Shown: positions 7,299 to 14,399 of the stretch, piece by piece
Position numbering within the stretch: position 1 is the first letter of the stretch
Layout of the letters: the number at the start of each line of letters is the position of its first letter
Source: Bacteroidota bacterium
Lineage (GTDB): Bacteria > Bacteroidota > Ignavibacteria > SZUA-365
Reading direction: 5' to 3'
Assembly (NCBI GenBank): GCA_023432805.1
Contig: JAEYUG010000045.1
Coordinates: 1 to 37,981, forward strand
Length of the DNA stretch: 37,981 nucleotides
Notes under the pieces: generated by a model
Told to the model about the DNA's origin: nothing
Database searches by the model: none
The model's input: only the letters and a program-made list of their open reading frames with translations
Translations under genes and position numbers: made by a program

Positions 7299-8042
7299 AT
7301 GAATCCGATACAGGTCGTCGCCTTCTCACCGCATCCCGACGATGCGGAACTCTACTGTGCAGGCACGCTGCAGGCACTCGCGCACGCCGGATACCGCACC
7401 GGCATCATCGACGTGACGCGCGGCGAGCTCTCGACACGGGGGGATCTCGCCACACGCGCGCAGGAAACAGCCGCAGCCACACGCGTGCTGGGACTGGCCG
7501 CACGCGCGAACCTCGAAATACCGGACGGCGACATCGTCAATTCTCCCGAGCACAGGCTGCGCGCGGTGCGGCTCCTGCGGGCGTGGCGTCCTGCCATGGT
7601 GTTTCTGCCGTATCCGGTGGACCGTCACCCCGACCACGGCAACACGTCTGTGCTGGTGCGCGAGGCAGTGTTCGCGGCGGGACTCGCGAAAATCGCCACT
7701 GATGTGGATGGCGTGGCCCAGGCACCGCACCGTCCTTCGAAGATGTGGTACTACATGTTGTCGGAGGATTTCACTCCCCAGGTGATCGTCGACGTCTCAG
7801 CGACGCAGGAGGTGAAGGAGGAGGCGATCCGCTGCTATGCGACACAGTTCTGGACGGGCGCTGGCGATGCCGCGGACGCCTCCGCACCGCAAACCTACAT
7901 CAGTTCGCAGGCGTTCATGGAGAGTCTGCGCGGACGTGCACGGCGGCTGGGATTTCTGATCGGCACCGAATACGGTGAGGGATTCATCGCTGTACAGCCA
8001 CTGGGCGTGCGCGCACCCACCCTGCTTGACTTTCTGCCGTGA
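7299..8042 (+). CDS. bshB1: Bacillithiol biosynthesis deacetylase BshB1 (LmbE family)
   Basis: 247 residues of the LmbE/PIG-L zinc-hydrolase fold. The motif AFSPHPDDAEL (H12, D14, D15) and VDRHPDHGNTS (H110, D112, H113) supply the metal ligands and catalytic Asp. The run IIDVTRGELSTRG is characteristic of BshB1, which removes acetyl from GlcNAc-malate in the second step of bacillithiol synthesis. Start ATG 7299 has AAAGGA about 5 nt upstream and follows the previous gene by 8 bp, so they are probably co-transcribed. bshA and bshC are not in this window. Bacillithiol as the main thiol fits the suggested lineage. Confidence 0.88.
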   Translation: MNPIQVVAFSPHPDDAELYCAGTLQALAHAGYRTGIIDVTRGELSTRGDLATRAQETAAATRVLGLAARANLEIPDGDIVNSPEHRLRAVRLLRAWRPAMVFLPYPVDRHPDHGNTSVLVREAVFAAGLAKIATDVDGVAQAPHRPSKMWYYMLSEDFTPQVIVDVSATQEVKEEAIRCYATQFWTGAGDAADASAPQTYISSQAFMESLRGRARRLGFLIGTEYGEGFIAVQPLGVRAPTLLDFLP

Positions 8043-8048
8043 CCGGAG

Positions 8049-8078
8049 GGTGGACGCCGACCGTTCCCTGCGTCCACC
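8049..8078 (+). terminator. Hairpin after bshB1
   Basis: Perfect 9-bp stem GGTGGACGC / GCGTCCACC with a 12-nt loop, 6 bp after the bshB1 stop; no T tract. Probably acts between the convergent genes together with the next hairpin. Confidence 0.45.
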
Positions 8079-8087
8079 GACCTGTCT

Positions 8088-8107
8088 GACGGACGAGGGC
8101 GTCCGTC
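8088..8107 (-). terminator. Hairpin after the minus-strand operon
   Basis: Perfect 8-bp stem GACGGACG / CGTCCGTC with a tetraloop AGGG, 8 bp past the stop of the 8116-8508 gene. No T run. Confidence 0.4.
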
Positions 8108-8115
8108 CTCCCAGA

Positions 8116-8508
8116 TCAATCGATATCCGCCCCGAAGAACCGTCGCTTGAGTTCGTCGGCGATGGCACCGATTTCCTGCAGCATCGGCGCGCATTCGCGC
8201 ACCGAGATCTGCTCGAGATCGAAGATGGCGAAGACGACGATGCGTGTGTCATGGAACAGCGCAATGCGCGCATGGCGCAGGGATGCATTGAGCGAGAGCA
8301 GCGCACGCACGTCGATCGTGTCGTCGAGCTCGCCCACATCGGTGTACAGCAATCCGACGGCTTCCTCGCGTGCTGTCGTGACCTGTCCGGAGATGCGTTG
8401 CATCCGCCCACCCGGGAGGTTGATCGTGATGGTAGCGCGTGCGCCTTCCTTCGTGAATGCAGCTCCTGTCAGCAGCGCGACCTGATGCAGCATTTCGCGG
8501 ATAGTCAT
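8116..8508 (-). CDS. Small protein of unknown function, type III chaperone/YbjN-like fold suspected
   Basis: 130 residues from ATG 8508 (MTIREMLHQVALLTG); GGAAGGA lies about 12 nt upstream. The pattern is alpha-beta: an N-terminal helix, several beta strands (ATITINLPGGRMQRISGQV), then LLYTDVGELD, RHARIALFHDTRIVVFAIFDLE and a closing helix IGAIADELKRRFFG. This layout resembles CesT-type secretion chaperones and YbjN proteins, which share a fold; sequence identity is too low for a call. No signal peptide, so probably cytoplasmic. It is the third gene after the FKBP and PASTA genes and is 31 bp downstream of the latter, so likely co-transcribed. Confidence 0.55.
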   Translation of the reverse strand: MTIREMLHQVALLTGAAFTKEGARATITINLPGGRMQRISGQVTTAREEAVGLLYTDVGELDDTIDVRALLSLNASLRHARIALFHDTRIVVFAIFDLEQISVRECAPMLQEIGAIADELKRRFFGADID

Positions 8509-8539
8509 CTGCGGTGGAGTCCTTCCAGTGCCGGTCGGG

Positions 8540-9274
8540 TCACTGCACGAGCGTGAGCGAGACGGCGGTGTTCGCCAGCACACGTTCGCCTGCAGCAGGA
8601 GACTGTTCGAACACCGAGTGGTGTGCCAGTCCCTTTGCCAGTTTGTAGGTGATGGTGCCGGTGGTGAGGCCGACGTCGGTGAGGGTGAGCTGCGCCTGTT
8701 CAAGTGACATGCCGACGAGGTAAGGCACGTCGATCTGCACCGCTTCCTCTCCGCTGGAAAGGGTGATATCGACCGCGGTCTGTTTTGAGACGGCGGTGTT
8801 GGGAGGGACAGTCTGCGAGAGAACGGTTTCCATCGGGAGTTCGCTCGGCAGGTAGGAGATCATGCCGATGCGGAGTTCGAGCTGCTCGAGAGTGATGCGT
8901 ACATCGCGCAGCGAGCGTCCGCGGAGATTGGGGACGAGGACCTTCTCGCCTCCGCCGCTGACAGTCAGATAGACGTTGCGTCCCTCGCGCACGATCGCAT
9001 GGGCGGGGGGATCCTGATAGATCACATGACCGGGCGGGATGGTCTCGCTCGGCTCGCGTTTTCCGACGAGGGGTTGCAGTCCACGGTCGCTGAGCGCCTC
9101 CTCGGCACGTGCCAGCGGCATGCCGGTCAGATCGGGGATGCTGATCTCGGAGCGGGAGTGGATCATCCACGGCAGCACGAAGGCGTCGAGCACGAAGACG
9201 AGCACGAAGAGCGAGGCCGCGACGATATAGAGGCGAACGGCGAGCTTCGAACTGAGACGGTCGCGAAGAGGCAT
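8540..9274 (-). CDS. PASTA-domain membrane protein
   Basis: 244 residues. A short cytoplasmic head (MPLRDRLSSKLAVR) is followed by one membrane helix (about 14-37) and three PASTA repeats outside: ISIPDLTGMPLARAEEALSDRG (from about 44), VLVPNLRGRSLRDVRITLEQ (from about 112) and IDVPYLVGMSLEQAQLTLTD (from about 180). PASTA repeats usually bind peptidoglycan fragments or act as spacers in Ser/Thr kinases and penicillin-binding proteins. No kinase or transpeptidase domain is attached here, so this is a stand-alone PASTA protein, common in Bacteroidota. The start lies 1 bp after the FKBP stop; the two are co-transcribed. Confidence 0.85.
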   Translation of the reverse strand: MPLRDRLSSKLAVRLYIVAASLFVLVFVLDAFVLPWMIHSRSEISIPDLTGMPLARAEEALSDRGLQPLVGKREPSETIPPGHVIYQDPPAHAIVREGRNVYLTVSGGGEKVLVPNLRGRSLRDVRITLEQLELRIGMISYLPSELPMETVLSQTVPPNTAVSKQTAVDITLSSGEEAVQIDVPYLVGMSLEQAQLTLTDVGLTTGTITYKLAKGLAHHSVFEQSPAAGERVLANTAVSLTLVQ

Positions 9275-9275
9275 G

Positions 9276-9719
9276 CTATCTGGTCACTGCGAGAAGTTCG
9301 ACGTCGAAGATGAGGGTGGAGTTGGGGCCGATCTGCTGGCTGACCGCACGCTCGCCATAGGCCAGCTGCGGGGGTATGATGAGCATGCGGCGTCCGCCGA
9401 CCCTCATCGTGGCCACGCCTTCGTCCCACCCGCGGATCACCTGTCCCACTCCGATCGTGAACGTAAAGGGCTCGTTGCGGTCGCGCGAGGAATCGAAGAC
9501 CGTACTGTCCACGAGCGTTCCGGTATAGTGCACGGTCACTGTTTTGCCCGCAACGGGAGCATCCCCCTCCCCCACCACGAGATCCACGTAGCGGAGTCCC
9601 GTGCTCGACACGGTCGTGTCGTGCGCGGTCGTGTATGTGGGGGGCTTTTCCGGCTGCTTGCGTTCACAGGCTGTGAAGGTGACGGCAAGCAGCAGCAGGG
9701 CGATGCATGCGGATTTCAT
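9276..9719 (-). CDS. FKBP-type peptidyl-prolyl isomerase, lipoprotein
   Basis: 147 residues. The start at 9719 gives a clean signal sequence MKSACIALLLLAVTFTAC with a lipobox-like FTAC (C18), so it is probably lipid-anchored; an earlier in-frame start would bury the signal and lie upstream of the promoter. The FKBP domain (about 45-147) has VTVHYTGTLVDSTVFDSS, the active-site loop FTIGVGQVIRGWDEGVATMRVGGRR and IPPQLAYGER, all standard. It should catalyse proline isomerisation in the periplasm. Single-domain, no dimerisation region. First gene of the FKBP-PASTA-unknown operon, with a recognisable promoter 30 bp upstream. Confidence 0.9.
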   Translation of the reverse strand: MKSACIALLLLAVTFTACERKQPEKPPTYTTAHDTTVSSTGLRYVDLVVGEGDAPVAGKTVTVHYTGTLVDSTVFDSSRDRNEPFTFTIGVGQVIRGWDEGVATMRVGGRRMLIIPPQLAYGERAVSQQIGPNSTLIFDVELLAVTR

Positions 9720-9748
9720 GCGTGGGGATCCTCGATCGTAGTCGACTG

Positions 9749-9780
9749 CAAAGATACGCGTCCGACATCTGAGTTTCGAA
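9749..9780 (-). promoter_or_regulatory. Bacteroidota-type promoter of the FKBP operon
   Basis: On the minus strand, TTCG (9780-9777), 20-nt spacer, TATCTTTG (9756-9749). The -7 box matches TAnnTTTG exactly and the -33 box TTTG with one mismatch. The transcript would start near 9743, about 24 nt before the ATG at 9719. Confidence 0.65.
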
Positions 9781-9862
9781 CCGGGATATGGGGACTCCCT
9801 CGGCATTTCGTATCTTCGCTCTCCAATTCCCTTTCTTACACAATCGCCACAGGTGATCGATC

Positions 9863-10231
9863 ATGGAAACCCGCAAGGACAAGGTCAAGGCGTACAAGCT
9901 CACGCCGAAGACAGCCGGGATGATCATCATTCGCAACACGGCCAACGGCCGATTCCTTCTCGGCAGCACGCTCAACATGCATGGCGTGCTCGACCGGCAC
10001 CGCTTCATGCTCTCGCTCGGCAGCCACCACATCCGCGACATGCAGGCCGACTGGAAGCAGTACGGCGAAGCCGCATTCACCTTCGACGTGCTGGAAACCA
10101 TTCCCCCATCGGACGACCCCGCCCACAATCCCGAGCTTGAACTCGAGGCGCTCGAAGACATGATGCTCGCCGAATACGGGCCCATCGATGCGCGATGGTA
10201 CAACATGTCGGGGCGCATCCGCATGGCGTGA
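9863..10231 (+). CDS. GIY-YIG nuclease-like protein
   Basis: 122 residues. The pattern AGMIIIRNTANGRFLLGSTLNM, then DRHRFMLSLGSHH and DWKQYGEAAFTFDVLE matches a family annotated as GIY-YIG in Bacteroidota. The namesake tyrosines are replaced (GMI for GIY, FLLG for YIG), while a central Arg (HRF), the GSH motif and Glu residues near the C-terminus (LELEALEDM) remain. Whether it cuts DNA is doubtful; it may be a structure-binding or degenerate member. Start ATG 9863 has AGGTGA 7 nt upstream. Stands alone, divergent from the FKBP operon. Confidence 0.7.
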   Translation: METRKDKVKAYKLTPKTAGMIIIRNTANGRFLLGSTLNMHGVLDRHRFMLSLGSHHIRDMQADWKQYGEAAFTFDVLETIPPSDDPAHNPELELEALEDMMLAEYGPIDARWYNMSGRIRMA

Positions 10232-10248
10232 TGCCGCCTGTGTCGACG

Positions 10249-10274
10249 GGAAGCCCCTGCCCATGCGGGCTTCC
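10249..10274 (+). terminator. Possible terminator after the GIY-YIG gene
   Basis: 8-bp stem GGAAGCCC / GGGCTTCC with a 10-nt loop, 18 bp past the stop; weak T content afterwards. Confidence 0.45.
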
Positions 10275-10282
10275 GCACCTCA

Positions 10283-10314
10283 TTTGGTAATGGTTGGTAA
10301 TAAGCGTATTATCA
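10283..10314 (+). promoter_or_regulatory. Possible promoter of the cold-shock gene
   Basis: TTTG (10283-10286), 20-nt spacer, TATTATCA (10307-10314). The -33 box is exact, the -7 box only partial. It overlaps a tandem TTGGTAAT repeat (10284-10291 and 10294-10301). A start near 10320 would leave a leader of about 70 nt before the GTG, long enough for temperature-responsive structure. Confidence 0.35.
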
Positions 10315-10391
10315 AGGATGTGGCATGCATGCATCGTACTCGTGACCATCGCACATGACACCGTTGTATTCACGAACAGAGCGAGGACCTT

Positions 10392-10601
10392 GTGGAAACA
10401 GGCACTGTCAAATCCTTTAATGATCGTCGGGGCTTCGGGTTCGTGACCACTGCAAGCGGTGAAGAGCTGTTCTTCCACCGCAGTGATGTCAAGAACTCAG
10501 GTTTCCGTGATATGCTGTATCCCGGCGACCCGGTTCGTTTCGACGTGCGCAACGATCGAAACGGCCGCCGCGCCTGCAACATCTTCCGCATCCAAGGATA
10601 A
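10392..10601 (+). CDS. Cold-shock domain protein (Csp family)
   Basis: 69 residues, one cold-shock OB-fold. It starts METGTVKSFNDRRGFGFVTT with RNP1 (GFGFV, residues 14-18) and RNP2 (ELFFHRSDV, about 25-33), the surfaces that bind single-stranded RNA/DNA. Start codon is GTG at 10392, with GAGGA 5 nt upstream. Length and motifs are normal for a nucleic-acid chaperone of the CspA type. Confidence 0.92.
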   Translation: METGTVKSFNDRRGFGFVTTASGEELFFHRSDVKNSGFRDMLYPGDPVRFDVRNDRNGRRACNIFRIQG

Positions 10602-10813
10602 GTCGAACATTCCGCAGTCGAACCCGGCACAGGATTCAGACAGCGTATACACGCCCCATCCCCACGGCTGCCCACCCGGAACTCGGAGGCCCGCTACCGC
10701 GCACCAGCGCCGTACGGGCCTCTCGACGTTTCCAGGACCGGTGCACGCCATGGACCACTTCCCGGCGGATGTTGTGCCTTGCCCATGTCGCCCATCCTCC
10801 GTACTTTTCCGTC
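10602..10813. other. Intergenic region between csp and the metal operon
   Basis: Contains a hairpin GAGGCCCG (10686-10693) / CGGGCCTC (10715-10722) with an inner TAC/GTA pair, a candidate terminator for csp. No clear promoter for the next gene was recognised. Confidence 0.4.
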
Positions 10814-11287
10814 ATGCATTGGATTTCCTCCATCTTCCGCAGCACGGCGATGACTTTGCTCGTGACACTCGGTCTCTCGATCGTGGCGTCATGTGACATG
10901 GTTGTTTCGGTCGGCGTGCTCGAGGACCTGCTCGGGGTGCCGCATGTGCATGACAGCGAGAGTGGAATCGTCCGCTGCGATGCAGAGGCAGAGCACGGCA
11001 CGCGCGGTGCGAACAGCACCCACGCAGAGGAAGCCTCCTGCGACGAAGCATCCTGCGACGAGTGCGACAATACCTCGTCCGCGGATGGCTGCTGCGGCAC
11101 GGAGGGAGGCGACGACTGCGCGCTTCCCTGCTGGTACTGCGGCTGTGCACATTCGTTCTCGTCTGCCGTGACGGCCGCCGCGCCGACCACCATCCCCCTT
11201 CTCGTGCAGGGCTCCGTGCCCGACCTGGTTGCGTCGATTCTCGCGACGGACCGCCCCCGCTTGATCCATCCCCCCAGTATCGCATAG
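10814..11287 (+). CDS. Cys-rich exported protein beside a TonB receptor
   Basis: 157 residues from ATG 10814, chosen because it gives a signal sequence (TAMTLLVTLGLSIVASC); an in-frame ATG at 10769 is possible, and neither has a good Shine-Dalgarno. After the signal there are HVHDSESG and dense acidic/Cys clusters: EASCDEASCDEC (about 74-84), DGCCGTEGGDDC (91-102) and CWYCGCAH (106-113), ending LIHPPSIA. It resembles the small HYC/CC/PP-type proteins found next to metal-linked TonB receptors in Bacteroidota. The natural reading is an envelope metal-binding protein; the metal is unknown. It is 72 bp upstream of the receptor. Confidence 0.6.
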   Translation: MHWISSIFRSTAMTLLVTLGLSIVASCDMVVSVGVLEDLLGVPHVHDSESGIVRCDAEAEHGTRGANSTHAEEASCDEASCDECDNTSSADGCCGTEGGDDCALPCWYCGCAHSFSSAVTAAAPTTIPLLVQGSVPDLVASILATDRPRLIHPPSIA

Positions 11288-11359
11288 CTGTTCCCGCGCC
11301 CGCTTCATCCGGCCCGAGGTACGGTGCCGGTCGTGCATCCAATCGCGCAAGGATCTGAC

Positions 11360-13615
11360 ATGCGATCTCCACTTCTGCTTTTCACTGCCCTGTTCGTGCT
11401 GGCCTTCGGGCAGACGGCCCGGGCGCAACATGATCATGCCGTCCGCGGTGTCGTGCTCGATGCGGACTCGCTGCCGCTCGTCAACGCCGCCGTGCGCTGG
11501 CTCGACGCACCCGGCGGTGTGACCACCGACGGGCAGGGGACCTTCGTGTTGCAGCGTCCCCATGGCGCTTCGACCCTGCTCGTCTCACATGTCGCCTGGC
11601 AGGCCGACACCATCCGGCTCGGCGACATCCACGACGGCGACGACGCGACACTGCGTGTTCGTCTGACCCAGGTCCGCACGCTCGAACGCGTCGAGGTCAG
11701 TGCCTCTGCACCCGCGACCTATCACGCATCCGCAGAGTTCAAGACCGAGGTCATCACCTCGAAGGAACTCGAGAACGCCCCCTGCTGCGATCTGTCAGGC
11801 TGCTTTTCGACAACCTCGAGCGTACAGCCGTCGGTGACCGACGTGATCACCGACACGAAGGAACTGACGATGCTCGGACTCGATGGTGCCTACACGCAGA
11901 TTCTCTATGACAACGTGCCGACCCTGTCGACGGGCTTGAATCAGGCCTATGGTCCCGCCTTCATGCCGGGACCCATGGTCGACCGGATCTTCGTCTCGAA
12001 GGGTTCGAACTCCGTCATCCAGGGACCCGAATCCATCAGCGGCCAGATCAACGTGCTGCTCAAGGAGGATCTCAACGAAGGTCCCGTCTTCTTCAACGCC
12101 TTCATGAACAGCTATCTGGAAAAGCAGTTCAACGCCATCGGGTCCCGCGACGTCGGCGCATGGCGTGCACTGCTCGGCCTGCACACCGTGCAGGGTGGCC
12201 GCGACATCGACGGCGACGGCAACGGCTTTCTCGATGCACCGCACATCACCCGTTACACGGCCTTCACCAAGTGGATGCACGAGGATGAGGAGGCCGGCGT
12301 GCTCAGTCGCACCGGCGCCAAGTACACGTGGGAAGACCGTGTCGGCGGACAGCGCGGCTTCGATCCCGCAACCATGCGCGGAAGCCTCGCCCGGTACGGA
12401 CAGGTGATCGAGAATCGTCGTGCGGAGATCATGCACAAGACTGAACTCGTTTTCGACGACAGCCGCCTGAACATGCACGCCGCTGCGTCGTCGCATGTGC
12501 AGGACGCCTGGTATGGTGCCACGACCTATGCCGGACGCCAGACCACCCTTTTCGCCGACGCGTTGTACACGTTTCCGGTGATGGATGAGTACGACCTGAC
12601 GATCGGTGCTGCCTATCGGCTCTTCGATCTGGATGAGGATATCCGCTTCCTCTCGAACCCGCTCGGAAAAACCTATGATGGCGCGCGCACGACATTGGAA
12701 TCTGTTCCCGCCGTGCTTGCCGAGAATACGGTGCATTTCTTCGATGATGCGCTGACGATGATCGCCGGTCTGCGTGTGGATGTACACAACCAGCATGGCG
12801 CTGTCACCACGCCGCGCCTGCTCTTCAAGTACGACGTGACCGAGACAACCGTCCTGCGAGTCTCCGCCGGCAGCGGCTTCCGCGTGGCGCATCCGTTTGC
12901 AGAGAATCAGAGTCTGCTGGCCAGCTGGCGCAACATCCTCCTTCCTGCAGCACTCAAACCCGAACGCTCGGTAAGCACGGGTGCGAGTCTGACGCAGATG
13001 TTCGACCTGATGGGCATGGGTGGTACGTTTTCGTTCGATGCCTATCACACGATTTTTTCCGATCAGGTGATCGCGGATTTCGATCATGGTCCCGATCGCA
13101 TCGTGATCGAGAATCTCGGCGGACGTTCGACCGCGACGAGTGTCGTGGCCGAGCTCTCGGTGGAACCAGCGGACTGGTTGACACTGCGCGGGTCGTGGTC
13201 GTTCACCGAAGCATATGAGGACCATGGCGATGTACGGCGTGAGCTGCCGTTTCTCTCACGACAGCGCGGACTCTTGTTCGCATCGGTCACGCCTCGCGAG
13301 AGTGCATGGCGTGGCACGGTCACGGTCGAGGTGCATGGCTCGCAGCGTCTGCCCGACACACGCCTGCTTCCGGTCGAGTACCAGCTCGCGGAACGCTCGC
13401 CGGCCTATGTGATTCTGAACGCACAGCTGACGCATGACTTCGGGTATTTCGAGCTGTACGGTGGCGTGGAGAATCTGCTGGACATGCGGCAGGACAATCC
13501 GATTCTCAATGCCGGACAGCCGTTCGGTCAGTGGTTCGAACCGTCGTTCGTCTGGGGTCCCGTCAAGGGTCGCGAGCTGTTTCTCGGTCTTCGTACATCG
13601 TTCTCGGCCTTGTAG
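11360..13615 (+). CDS. TonB-dependent outer-membrane receptor, probably for a metal
   Basis: 751 residues. Start ATG 11360 has AAGGA 7 nt upstream and gives a signal peptide cut near ARAQ-HDH. A CarboxypepD-like regulatory domain (about 27-105) precedes the plug (about 120-235), which contains ENAPCCDLSGCFST (C142, C143, C148) and MLGLDGAYTQILYDNVPT, then VSKGSNSVIQGPESISGQIN. The rest is a beta barrel, ending in the aromatic-rich strand GRELFLGLRTSFSAL. It should import a ligand across the outer membrane using TonB energy. Cys residues in the plug, the Cys-rich neighbour and the following transporter point to a soft metal or metal complex, not a sugar; no SusD partner is present. Confidence 0.87.
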   Translation: MRSPLLLFTALFVLAFGQTARAQHDHAVRGVVLDADSLPLVNAAVRWLDAPGGVTTDGQGTFVLQRPHGASTLLVSHVAWQADTIRLGDIHDGDDATLRVRLTQVRTLERVEVSASAPATYHASAEFKTEVITSKELENAPCCDLSGCFSTTSSVQPSVTDVITDTKELTMLGLDGAYTQILYDNVPTLSTGLNQAYGPAFMPGPMVDRIFVSKGSNSVIQGPESISGQINVLLKEDLNEGPVFFNAFMNSYLEKQFNAIGSRDVGAWRALLGLHTVQGGRDIDGDGNGFLDAPHITRYTAFTKWMHEDEEAGVLSRTGAKYTWEDRVGGQRGFDPATMRGSLARYGQVIENRRAEIMHKTELVFDDSRLNMHAAASSHVQDAWYGATTYAGRQTTLFADALYTFPVMDEYDLTIGAAYRLFDLDEDIRFLSNPLGKTYDGARTTLESVPAVLAENTVHFFDDALTMIAGLRVDVHNQHGAVTTPRLLFKYDVTETTVLRVSAGSGFRVAHPFAENQSLLASWRNILLPAALKPERSVSTGASLTQMFDLMGMGGTFSFDAYHTIFSDQVIADFDHGPDRIVIENLGGRSTATSVVAELSVEPADWLTLRGSWSFTEAYEDHGDVRRELPFLSRQRGLLFASVTPRESAWRGTVTVEVHGSQRLPDTRLLPVEYQLAERSPAYVILNAQLTHDFGYFELYGGVENLLDMRQDNPILNAGQPFGQWFEPSFVWGPVKGRELFLGLRTSFSAL

Positions 13616-13625
13616 GCTGACACTG

Positions 13626-14315
13626 ATGCAGATGTCATCACTCATTACGGGTACTGCCGCCGCAGCTGATCGCGACCGGTTGTGGCGGCGTGCCCGTCTG
13701 CTCGGCATGCTGACAGTCGGGTACAACATCATCGAAGGGGTTGTGTCGGTTGTGTTCGGCGCCTCCGACGAGGCCCTTGCCTTGTTCGGGTTCGGTCTGG
13801 ACAGTTTCATCGAGACCATCAGCGCGATCGGCGTGCTGGTGATGATCCTGCGTGTGCAGTCTGGTGGTGAGCAACGGCGCTCGAGGTTTGAGACCACCGC
13901 ACTGCGCATCACCGGCTGGTGCTTCATGGTCCTTGCCCTCGCACTGGTCACGGGCTCCGTGCTTTCGGTTGCGACAGGTTCCGCACCGGAGACGGCGCTG
14001 CCCGGCATCGTCATCAGCACACTCTCCATTCTCAGCATGCTCTGGCTCGTTCGCGCGAAGCGGCAGGTGGGGCGGGCGCTCGACTCCGCAGCCATTGTCG
14101 CCGACGCCCAGTGCAATGCCGTCTGTGTGTACATGTCGGTGGTGCTGCTCATTTCGAGCGGTCTCTTCGCGCTGACCGGTTTCGCGTTCTTCGATGCGCT
14201 CGGTGCCGCGGGACTCGCCTGGTTCTCCGTGCGCGAGGGGCGTGAATCTCTCGAGAAGGCCCGCACGGGTCAGATCGGCTGTGCATGTACCTCCCACGAC
14301 GCGTGCAGCCGCTGA
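13626..14315 (+). CDS. Short CDF-like cation transporter with cysteine sites
   Basis: 229 residues, about six membrane helices. Start ATG 13626 (MQMSSLITG), 10 bp after the receptor stop; Shine-Dalgarno weak. The first metal site region reads FGFGLDSFIETIS (D59, E63), as in cation diffusion facilitators. The second reads VADAQCNAVCVYMS (D160, C163, C167), where canonical members have His and Asp. The protein lacks the usual cytoplasmic domain of about 90 residues and ends in GCACTSHDACSR. Together these suggest transport of a thiophilic metal across the inner membrane. Co-transcribed with the receptor by spacing. Family is fairly sure; metal and direction are not. Confidence 0.75.
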   Translation: MQMSSLITGTAAAADRDRLWRRARLLGMLTVGYNIIEGVVSVVFGASDEALALFGFGLDSFIETISAIGVLVMILRVQSGGEQRRSRFETTALRITGWCFMVLALALVTGSVLSVATGSAPETALPGIVISTLSILSMLWLVRAKRQVGRALDSAAIVADAQCNAVCVYMSVVLLISSGLFALTGFAFFDALGAAGLAWFSVREGRESLEKARTGQIGCACTSHDACSR

Positions 14316-14399
14316 CAGCGGATATTCGGATTGCCTACTCTTGTTTATCTCCGGGAAAAACCGTAGCTATGCGGCATCCCACTCGTTCAGGAGAGACTC

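Noticed and set aside
11795..13225. A 476-codon antisense frame over the TonB receptor
   Set aside because: No domain, no ribosome-binding site; the sense frame is clearly a receptor.
14314..14344. Promoter-like TACTCTTG before the unknown secreted protein gene
   Set aside because: The -7 box is one mismatch from TAnnTTTG but no TTTG lies 19-21 nt upstream, so support is too weak.
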